From assembly GCA_944358665.1 (NCBI GenBank), contig CALVRP010000075.1, positions 1 through 22,539 of the forward strand: a stretch of DNA of 22,539 nucleotides. Reading direction: 5' to 3'. The notes under the pieces are model-generated. The model made no database searches, was not told the DNA's origin, and saw only the letters and a program-made list of their open reading frames with translations. Origin of the DNA: an uncultured Bacilli bacterium. GTDB lineage: Bacteria > Bacillota_I > Bacilli_A > RF39 > UBA660. The stretch's first letter is position 1. Every line of letters begins with the position of its first letter. Made by a program: the position numbers and the translations under genes. Of this stretch, positions 16,466 through 22,539 are shown one piece after another.

Positions 16466-19351
16466 TTAAGATATAACAAATGGGTCTTGCATGGTACCAC
16501 TACCCGTGAATGTTATATTATTTGTGTCTAGATTGATAACTGGGCGGACACCGGAGCTATTAGAAGTGGCATGATAATTTAACAAACCAGACGAAAAAAC
16601 ATCAATTTCACGACTATGAAACAGGTAAAGAAATGCAGCCGGCGACATGGTCCAGTATGTAGTCCCTGTATACAAATAATAAAGTGAATTTGCCATATAA
16701 GTCATACCACCAGCCATGTTGACTTCATCGGCAGTAATTAATCCGATTGGATAAGTTAATTTCTGATTTCCTTTATTTACACTAAAACTATCATTTGTTT
16801 CACACATCAACGTTGGATCTAATTTGCCTTGACTGGCCCAATTATAAACTCTTTCATACCCATACATTGTTGGTGTTATACCATATCCGGTATTAGTATA
16901 TGTTCCACTACTTTTACTTGATTTATTTCGGTTATTACAGAACACGGCACCTTTAGATATTTTATCATCTACCTCTGTCATATTACTACTATACCAACTA
17001 TCTAAATAGTCTTTCATCGTACTATCAGTCACGTTTGAATGCGCTCCTTCTAAGGATGTAGAACCATAGCCTCTGGCACTTACTGTCATTGATGTACTGC
17101 TATTATATTTGGTTGTATAGAATAGTCTTTGACATGACCCTGTACTTGATGTTGAAAAGCATGTATAATATCCAACTTCATCGCTACTTATTTTTCCGGT
17201 ATGCAAATCACCGGATAAAGTATAACTTCTTGTATTTTCATTAAAGGTGTAGCTTGTCCCAAAATAATAATTAGCGGAGCTGGATAAGCTGTTATATGTA
17301 AAGGTAGTACTTTCACTATCTGTTTGTTCAAAATCATTAACATTACCATACATATATCCAACATACGCGTTGTCATTGATATATGAATTGAAAGCTGAGG
17401 CCCCTACTTGTCTATTACTACTTGCTTCTCCATTGGCATGAGCACTCGTTCCATCATATATCATTCTAACAGAACCATCACCATTTACTCTGATTATTCG
17501 CCAGTACATATCATTAAATTTTACATAATTACCGCCAACGGAACCGCGGTAATAATAGGTAGTACCAGCATTATCGCTTCCAGCATATAATCCGACATCA
17601 GATGTATCATAACTTGCTGGAGTTTGAGTGTACTCATATGTTGTTAAAATATATGACTCTTGTTCCGTGCTACTATTTGTAATTGCTGTAACTCCAGTGA
17701 TTTTATACATCGTAGTACCACCACCATCATTAGTCCCTGAGAATGTATAATAATCCCCAGTTGTATAATCTATTGTTAATGGATTTAGGTACTGATATTC
17801 AGTAAAATAATACATACCGGTGTTAGAATCAAAAGTATAACCAGTACCAATTTTAAAGTATGTTGTTCTATTGACAGTAGTTATTGATGTTGCATGTACC
17901 TCATTATATACAATACTTGGGCTTATTGTGTTAAAATTTGGTTCTCCTTTTGCTTCTATTTCTGATTTAGCAAGTTCAATATCCGTTTCATTTCCAGCTT
18001 CGGTAGCAATTATACAATCACCTAAATCAGTTATATCATTATGCTGGCAGAATGCGGCATATCTTATGGTTGTATTTTTAGCTTGTATTTCTGATATATT
18101 ACCAGCATTATCTTCTACGTAAGCTGTTACTAAATAATCTCCTTCTTCTAATGATGTAAAAGTATAATTTGGATTATCACTTTCTATATAACTATCTCCA
18201 CTATCTTTACTGAAATAATATTTATATAACCCGCTCTCTGAGTCACTAGACTCTATCTCTATTGTCATGGTATCATCATCTGGCGTTACTATCATATTTG
18301 ATATTTCTGGTACTGTCCCATCTACTTTATAATTATCACTGCATTCTGTACTTTCATTTCCAACTGTATCAGTAGCTTGTACACATACTTTTTGATTGTT
18401 AGAATTACTTTCTAATTGAATTGTTCCTTTATTATTTGTTATCTCTAATTCTTTATTTGGTGTACATGTTTCTGATGTTGTTGTACAATATAAAGCTTCT
18501 TTTACACTCTCATTATCAGTAACTTCAACATTTATATCTAATCCTTTATACCATCCATTTTCTCCTTCTACATTATCACCAATTGATAGATTTATTTCTG
18601 GTGGGATTCTTTCTTCGAATATCGCATATAACGTGATATCACTTGTTCCCATCGTTAAATCACTTAAACCTTCTGAGGCTCCCTGATTTGTATTCCAGCC
18701 AATAAACTCATAATTTTTCTTTGTGGCCGTATAACTTAAGTTGATACTTTCTCCTTCAGCAACATATTCATTCTCGGCGGTCGTACTTTCTCCGCCATTT
18801 GTAGTGTAGTCATATGTTACTAAATGATCTACTGTTGGTTCTATCGTTCCTTCACTATTTTGAACAAAGCCTAAATCTATTGTGGTCTCTCCACTGGTTC
18901 CTGATGCATCTCCTTCATAGTTTGGATTATATTCTATTCTTACTGTTAAGGTAGCTGTTTCTCCTTTATAAAGAGACTGTCCTTTTACTAGTCCTGTACT
19001 TGTTATTTTTACTGCTTCATTATTACTATTAGTTATTCCTAATGTATCTAATTTCGCATCAAAGGTTCCGGCATTTTCTACTATAACATTGTATTCTACA
19101 TAGTCTCCTTTACTATATAAATTAGCTTCTAAGTTTGCTGTTAGATCTGTATAAGTATTTTTTACGTTTTCACCTGATCCTCCAGTATCACTAACTTCCG
19201 CGCTTATTATTTTTATATTCCATTCACTACTTATTTCCGTACTTCCCTTAATATCTAACTGTGTCTGAAATGCTGCGTATCCCACTCCCATCATACATAC
19301 CATTCCTATTAATATAAATATTATTATTTTATTTCTTTTGGCCCGCCTCAT
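16466..19351 (-). CDS. Large exported multidomain surface protein with lectin-like C-terminal domain
   Basis: 961 aa. A basic N-terminus plus hydrophobic stretch (residues ~8-26) and GYAAFQTQLDIKG form a signal peptide resembling those of TasA/camelysin-like proteins; it may also stay as an N-terminal anchor, since no C-terminal sorting signal is present. Residues ~40-165 are a beta domain; ~178-247 match an InlB-type B-repeat (YEFIGWNTN, LYAIFEE); ~250-430 are Ig-like modules with DTVGNESTECSD and DNAGNIS. The long C-terminal region (~575-961) has YVKFNDMYWRIIRVNGDGS, YDGTSAHANGE, TYWTMSP and SGVRPVINLDT, resembling DUF6273/C-type-lectin-like proteins common in uncultured Bacillota. Ten mature-region Cys occur as close pairs. 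Start preceded by GGTGG. Role inferred as adhesion or environmental binding. Residues 906-933 have unusual codon composition (see findings). Confidence 0.85.
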   Translation of the reverse strand: MRRAKRNKIIIFILIGMVCMMGVGYAAFQTQLDIKGSTEISSEWNIKIISAEVSDTGGSGENVKNTYTDLTANLEANLYSKGDYVEYNVIVENAGTFDAKLDTLGITNSNNEAVKITSTGLVKGQSLYKGETATLTVRIEYNPNYEGDASGTSGETTIDLGFVQNSEGTIEPTVDHLVTYDYTTNGGESTTAENEYVAEGESINLSYTATKKNYEFIGWNTNQGASEGLSDLTMGTSDITLYAIFEERIPPEINLSIGDNVEGENGWYKGLDINVEVTDNESVKEALYCTTTSETCTPNKELEITNNKGTIQLESNSNNQKVCVQATDTVGNESTECSDNYKVDGTVPEISNMIVTPDDDTMTIEIESSDSESGLYKYYFSKDSGDSYIESDNPNYTFTSLEEGDYLVTAYVEDNAGNISEIQAKNTTIRYAAFCQHNDITDLGDCIIATEAGNETDIELAKSEIEAKGEPNFNTISPSIVYNEVHATSITTVNRTTYFKIGTGYTFDSNTGMYYFTEYQYLNPLTIDYTTGDYYTFSGTNDGGGTTMYKITGVTAITNSSTEQESYILTTYEYTQTPASYDTSDVGLYAGSDNAGTTYYYRGSVGGNYVKFNDMYWRIIRVNGDGSVRMIYDGTSAHANGEASSNRQVGASAFNSYINDNAYVGYMYGNVNDFEQTDSESTTFTYNSLSSSANYYFGTSYTFNENTRSYTLSGDLHTGKISSDEVGYYTCFSTSSTGSCQRLFYTTKYNSSTSMTVSARGYGSTSLEGAHSNVTDSTMKDYLDSWYSSNMTEVDDKISKGAVFCNNRNKSSKSSGTYTNTGYGITPTMYGYERVYNWASQGKLDPTLMCETNDSFSVNKGNQKLTYPIGLITADEVNMAGGMTYMANSLYYLYTGTTYWTMSPAAFLYLFHSREIDVFSSGLLNYHATSNSSGVRPVINLDTNNITFTGSGTMQDPFVIS

Positions 19352-19410
19352 ACTACCACCTACCTCGTCTATACCTATAATAAGTATAAATCTTTCAATA
19401 AAATTTTACA

Positions 19411-19440
19411 GCATTGCCAATGGCAATGTTTTTGCAATGC
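19411..19440. promoter_or_regulatory. Candidate operator: 17-bp palindrome plus third half-site
   Basis: CATTGCCA-A-TGGCAATG is a perfect 8+1+8 palindrome (19412-19428). A further GCAATG copy starts at 19434, 11 bp (one helical turn) after the GCAATG at 19423. It lies between the divergent RHH regulator and the 961-aa surface protein gene. Ribbon-helix-helix proteins typically bind such short repeated half-sites. An alternative reading is a plus-strand hairpin followed by TTTTT in the regulator's leader. Confidence 0.55.
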
Positions 19441-19488
19441 TTTATTTATGCTTTAGATGTACTACAATAATTAAAAGGAGGAGATAAA

Positions 19489-19686
19489 ATGAGCTTTCAA
19501 ATAAAATCAGATAAAAAAGAAACTGAAAATAAAACAATTAGATTTCCTTTAAAATTAATTAATAAAATTGAAAAAGCCATTGTTTCAAAAAACGTATCAT
19601 TTTCTGGATTTGTCATTCAAGCCTGCGAATATGCTTTGGCAAATATGGATAATAATGAAAAAACAAAAGAAAAAGTAAATTCTTAA
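19489..19686 (+). CDS. Small ribbon-helix-helix (Arc/CopG-like) DNA-binding protein
   Basis: 65 aa. After a ~13-residue Lys/Glu-rich arm, KTIRFPLKLINKIE forms the beta-strand and first helix, SKNVSFSGFVIQACEYAL the turn and second helix, the standard RHH core (residues ~15-52). The N-x-S-F-S-x-F-V segment is the usual helix N-cap and hydrophobic core region. The TIRFP strand supplies the base-reading residues. AAAAGGAGG precedes the ATG by about 7 nt. It is alone on the plus strand between two exported-protein genes and divergent from the larger one, with a palindrome in the shared region, so autoregulation and control of the surface gene are inferred. No toxin partner follows it, so an antitoxin role is unlikely. 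Confidence 0.82.
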   Translation: MSFQIKSDKKETENKTIRFPLKLINKIEKAIVSKNVSFSGFVIQACEYALANMDNNEKTKEKVNS

Positions 19687-19726
19687 TAATAGACAAAATA
19701 ATTAGTTATAATTTTTTTAAAACATC

Positions 19727-19757
19727 AAAAAACTGAAGAATAAATCTTCAGCCTTTT
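19727..19757. terminator. Bidirectional terminator between the RHH gene and the 628-aa surface protein gene (copy 1)
   Basis: CTGAAGA (19733-19739), 5-nt loop, TCTTCAG (19745-19751), flanked by A6 on the left and CCTTTTT on the right, so it can act on both strands. It is nearly identical to the hairpin after tuf at 21697-21727. Confidence 0.85.
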
Positions 19758-21643
19758 TAATTATATTTTTTTAAATAAATCCCCGTACTTACAAGTCCAA
19801 TTAAAGATATTAAGCCAAATATTATATAAAATAATATTCCATCAGATGTTTTTGGGTTATCCGCTTTATCCTCTAAAACACTTTGATTATTCTCTAAATC
19901 ACTCTGATTATTTTCTAAATCGCTTTGGTCATCTTCTTGAACACCATTTTCTTTTTCAATCGTGAATGTTGTAGTATCACTCATACCATTAGTATATATC
20001 ACAGTAATTTCATATATACCAGCAGCAAGTGTTTTTAAATACTCATTTTTTAACGTTACAGAACTGTCACTAATTACATAATTTTTAGAATCTAATTCTT
20101 GATTATTAATTAAAACTTTATCTATCAAATCATATTCACCATCTAAAGTAAATACTAAATCATCGCCTTGATAAATTTCATTTTCACCACTAGTAAATTG
20201 ATAAGTAAATGGTTTAAAAGATACATTTATAGTAACATCACTATTTGGCATAACAAATTCATTATTATTTACTTCAATTTTTTGATTATTACTGTCGTAT
20301 ACATTAATAGTATCTACTTTATATCCTTTATCAGCAAGAACTTTTATTACAATAGTATTATCTTTACCACTATAATATACATTACCATGATTACTAATAA
20401 TATTTATATTATAAACATTTACATCATCTAAAACATTAACAATTTTATTATCAACAATTTGCCAGTTCCCACTTTGATTTAAAATGTTTAAAATTTCATT
20501 TATATTATCCGCCGTAATTTGCTCACTTGCATTACCCAATTCGCCAGATAAAATATTAATGTTATCTTGGGTATATACATGATTAAAAGATTCGCCTCCA
20601 TAACCAGAAAAACCCAAAATTGAACCTTTTAAAATATTGTTGTCGGCAGTAATTGTTCCATAATTAATAGAATACGCAAAACTTCCGCCATATACCCATG
20701 ATGTAATTCCGGCAACTCTTGCATCGCTACTAGAATTTGTTGAATGCAAATTTCCAAAATTAACACAATTGGTCGCTGAAATACTCTGGGCGGAACCAAC
20801 TATTCCCGCAACATTAAAAGCCGAAGATGTAATATTTACATAAGACTGACAATTTTTAATATCTAGATAACCAGTTCCCACAATTGATGCCACAATTGCA
20901 TTATCTATATCAATATTTATCTTTCCAGTCGTAACTATAGAATCGAATGTTGCACTTGATGAATAACCACTAACGCCAGCAATATAAAGATCTTTATCAG
21001 TTTCATAATCAAAATTAACGTCCAAACTAACATTTATATTTTTTACTATTCCATCAGTTACATAACCAAACAATCCATAATAATTAAAATCATCATAAAT
21101 TTCAAAACTTAAATTATTAATAGAATATCCTTGGCCATCAAAATCACCTTTAAATGGATAAGTATAATTTTTACCAATAGGTACCCAGTTATATCCAGAT
21201 AAATCAATATCACTAGCTAGTTTTACTGTTTTATCAGTAAAAGTATTACCAGTATTTACTAGATACGCTAAACCCGCTAATTCTTTAGCATTTTTTATAT
21301 AATATACTGAACTATTTTCATCATACCAATTGGTATCAACATCTCCATTCCATTTTAAAATACCAGTTCCATACTCGATATCATAATAAACAATATCATT
21401 TACTCTGTTAATGGTAACTCTATCAGGTTCAATTTTTTTATTATCGGCAATACAAACCTGAAGCTCATAATCTATATGATCATCTACATCACCAACATCA
21501 CCTAACGTACATGAAAATTCATAATTATTGTTATCATCATATACTTTATATTCAGTTTCATTAGCCAAAGCATTTACACTAATGGGAATCATTACTAATA
21601 CTAATAGTACTAAAGTTTTCCGAAAAAATTCTCTCGCTTTCAT
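19757..21643 (-). CDS. Cell-surface protein with beta-helix-like repeats and C-terminal sorting signal
   Basis: 628 aa from the ATG at 21643, preceded by AGGAG 7-8 nt upstream; the frame is open further (to 21694), but the promoter -35 box lies there. A signal peptide (KTLVLLVLVMIPISVNA, cleavage near residue 25-27) starts the protein. Residues ~115-370 hold GLUG-like repeats (YYGLFGYVTDGIVKNI, VAGIVGSAQS, VAGITSWVYGG) expected to form a beta-solenoid. Residues ~410-480 are an InlB-like beta module (KGYKVDTI, FVMPNSDVTI) and ~480-562 another Ig-like module. A Glu/Asp/Asn-rich stalk has three 7-residue repeats (DLENNQS type, ~574-594). The end is NPKTSD (596-601), a hydrophobic segment and KKYN, the layout of sortase substrates. 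Mature Cys45, 64, 265 and 293. Ligand unknown. Own promoter; flanked by paired terminators. Confidence 0.87.
   Translation of the reverse strand: MKAREFFRKTLVLLVLVMIPISVNALANETEYKVYDDNNNYEFSCTLGDVGDVDDHIDYELQVCIADNKKIEPDRVTINRVNDIVYYDIEYGTGILKWNGDVDTNWYDENSSVYYIKNAKELAGLAYLVNTGNTFTDKTVKLASDIDLSGYNWVPIGKNYTYPFKGDFDGQGYSINNLSFEIYDDFNYYGLFGYVTDGIVKNINVSLDVNFDYETDKDLYIAGVSGYSSSATFDSIVTTGKINIDIDNAIVASIVGTGYLDIKNCQSYVNITSSAFNVAGIVGSAQSISATNCVNFGNLHSTNSSSDARVAGITSWVYGGSFAYSINYGTITADNNILKGSILGFSGYGGESFNHVYTQDNINILSGELGNASEQITADNINEILNILNQSGNWQIVDNKIVNVLDDVNVYNINIISNHGNVYYSGKDNTIVIKVLADKGYKVDTINVYDSNNQKIEVNNNEFVMPNSDVTINVSFKPFTYQFTSGENEIYQGDDLVFTLDGEYDLIDKVLINNQELDSKNYVISDSSVTLKNEYLKTLAAGIYEITVIYTNGMSDTTTFTIEKENGVQEDDQSDLENNQSDLENNQSVLEDKADNPKTSDGILFYIIFGLISLIGLVSTGIYLKKYN
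19871..19933 (-). repeat. Three 21-bp tandem repeats within the 628-aa surface protein gene
   Basis: Three in-frame 21-bp units (19871-19891, 19892-19912, 19913-19933), diverged by a few bases each, encode the acidic D/V-L-E-(N/D)-x-x-x stalk repeats just before the sorting signal. Copy number could change by slippage without shifting the frame. Confidence 0.75.
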
Positions 21644-21665
21644 TCCTCTTCTCCTATCTACTTTT

Positions 21666-21694
21666 AGTATATAAGAAAAAAGAATTAAAGTCAA
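21666..21694 (-). promoter_or_regulatory. Sigma-A-type promoter for the 628-aa surface protein gene
   Basis: Minus-strand TTGACT (21689-21694), 17-nt spacer, TATACT (21666-21671), just after the tuf terminator. It places the transcription start about 15 nt before the ATG at 21643 and rules against the upstream in-frame start at 21694. Confidence 0.75.
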
Positions 21695-21696
21695 TT

Positions 21697-21727
21697 AAAA
21701 AACTGAAGAATAAATCTTCAGTCTTTT
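21697..21727 (-). terminator. Rho-independent terminator after tuf (copy 2 of the repeated hairpin)
   Basis: CTGAAGA (21703-21709), 5-nt loop, TCTTCAG (21715-21721), followed on the minus strand by TTTTTTAATT. It shares 25 identical bases, then 6 of the next 7, with the hairpin at 19727-19757. Confidence 0.85.
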
Positions 21728-21739
21728 TGATATCTTTAA

Positions 21740-22539
21740 TTATTTAATAACTTCTGAAACAGTTCCGGCTCCAACAGTTCTACCACCTTCACGGATTGAG
21801 AATTTAGTTCCATTTTCAATAGCGATTGGGTGAATTAAGTCAACGGTCATTTCAACATTGTCACCAGGCATTACCATTTCAACACCTTCTGGAAGTTCAA
21901 TAACACCAGTAACATCTGTTGTACGGAAATAGAATTGTGGACGATAGTTACTAAAGAATGGAGTATGTCTTCCACCTTCTTCTTTGCTAAGTACATAAAC
22001 TTGAGCTTTGAATTTAGTATGTGGAGTAACTGATCCAGGTTTAGCGATTACTTGACCACGTTCAATTTCGTCACGAGCAATACCACGAAGTAATAATCCA
22101 GCATTGTCTCCTGCTTCAGCATAGTCAAGTTGTTTTCTAAACATTTCAATTCCTGTAACAACTGTTTTCTTAGTTTCTTTAATACCAACGATTTCAACTT
22201 CATCGTTAAGTTTTAATTGACCACGTTCTACTCTACCAGTAGCAACTGTACCACGACCAGTAATAGTAAATACGTCTTCAACTGGCATTAAGAATGGTTT
22301 ATCAGTATCTCTTTCTGGAGTTTCAATCCAATTGTCAACTGCATCCATAAGTTCAACAATTTTTTCTTCATAAGCTTTGTCGCCTTCAAGAGCTTTAAGA
22401 GCTGAACCTCTAATGATTGGAGTATTATCTCCATCGTAACCATATTCAGTTAATAATTCACGAACTTCCATTTCAACTAAGTCTAAAAGTTCTTCATCAT
22501 CAACCATATCACATTTGTTTAAGAATACAACCATACGAG
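21740..22539 (-). CDS. tuf: Elongation factor Tu (C-terminal two thirds; 5' end outside window)
   Basis: Brings aminoacyl-tRNA to the ribosome as a GTP complex. The frame is open to the window edge; the Met at 22534 is internal, because the preceding codon continues the G domain. Seen: G4 motif FLNKCD, G5-type GSALKALEGD, domain II PVEDVFTITGRGTVATGRVERG, and domain III GGRHTPFFSNYRPQFYFR and MPGDNVEM, ending GAGTVSEVIK. About 266 of ~394 residues are present and all look intact. Codon use is richer in GC and more biased than in neighbours, as expected for a highly expressed gene. It ends in a clear terminator; promoter and start lie outside the window. Confidence 0.98.
   Translation of the reverse strand, partial: RMVVFLNKCDMVDDEELLDLVEMEVRELLTEYGYDGDNTPIIRGSALKALEGDKAYEEKIVELMDAVDNWIETPERDTDKPFLMPVEDVFTITGRGTVATGRVERGQLKLNDEVEIVGIKETKKTVVTGIEMFRKQLDYAEAGDNAGLLLRGIARDEIERGQVIAKPGSVTPHTKFKAQVYVLSKEEGGRHTPFFSNYRPQFYFRTTDVTGVIELPEGVEMVMPGDNVEMTVDLIHPIAIENGTKFSIREGGRTVGAGTVSEVIK

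Noticed and set aside
17188..18122. Additional small open frames inside the 961-aa gene, on both strands
   Set aside because: They lack ribosome sites, have low-complexity or antisense-like composition, and lie wholly within a well-supported gene.
19412..19436. Hairpin plus TTTTT read as a plus-strand terminator
   Set aside because: No plus-strand gene lies upstream for it to end; position between divergent genes and the one-turn-spaced third half-site favour an operator, though attenuation of the RHH gene is not excluded.
19489..19686. RHH protein as the antitoxin of a toxin-antitoxin pair
   Set aside because: No small partner gene follows on the same strand; a terminator comes directly after it.
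21644..21694. Upstream start for the 628-aa surface protein adding 17 residues
   Set aside because: The added stretch covers the -10 and -35 boxes and the ribosome site, and would spoil the signal peptide.
1..22539. CRISPR array, tRNA, rRNA or riboswitch
   Set aside because: No regular repeat-spacer pattern, cloverleaf, rRNA core sequence or long structured leader was seen; intergenic gaps are at most about 160 bases.

Overview
The window is AT-rich, densely coded DNA from a low-GC Gram-positive bacterium. The EF-Tu, topoisomerase I, PPDK and FemAB-like sequences, the strong AAGGAGG ribosome sites and the TTGACA/TATAAT promoters fit an uncultured Bacillota lineage of the Erysipelotrichia/RF39 type. 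That placement is inference. TGA is used as a stop (the middle gene of the activase operon ends in an ATGA overlap), so this is not a Mycoplasma-type code. No rRNA, tRNA, CRISPR array, transposase or prophage gene was seen.

Layout. Bases 1-10921 are almost entirely minus strand: the first 770 codons of pyruvate phosphate dikinase; a Xer-type tyrosine recombinase translationally coupled to an unknown 258-aa protein; a small coiled-coil protein with a GTG start; a fused M14-M15B peptidase; DNA topoisomerase I; two tandem PP2C-family phosphatases; and an unknown helical protein. At 10.9-11.0 kb a divergent promoter pair drives that helical protein leftward and an HTH-metallophosphoesterase rightward. 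The latter converges, through a two-way terminator, on a three-gene minus-strand operon resembling a split 2-hydroxyacyl-CoA-dehydratase activase (ATPase plus two HgdB-like subunits). A plus-strand FemABX-type ligase follows.

From about 16.4 to 21.7 kb lies what looks like an accessory surface locus: a 961-aa exported multidomain protein, a divergent 65-aa ribbon-helix-helix regulator with a 17-bp palindrome in the shared intergenic region, and a 628-aa cell-surface protein with a C-terminal NPKTS-type sorting signal. Near-identical terminators flank the 628-aa gene. The window ends inside tuf (EF-Tu).

The most interesting signal is the C-terminus of the 961-aa protein. About 84 bases are poor in coding-strand adenine and built mostly of NNT/NNC codons, between conserved YWTMSP and GVRPVINL motifs. 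This is the footprint expected of a diversity-generating retroelement target. No reverse transcriptase or template repeat is visible here, so it remains a hypothesis. Intergenic gaps never exceed about 160 bases; the larger ones hold the promoters, operator and terminators listed.
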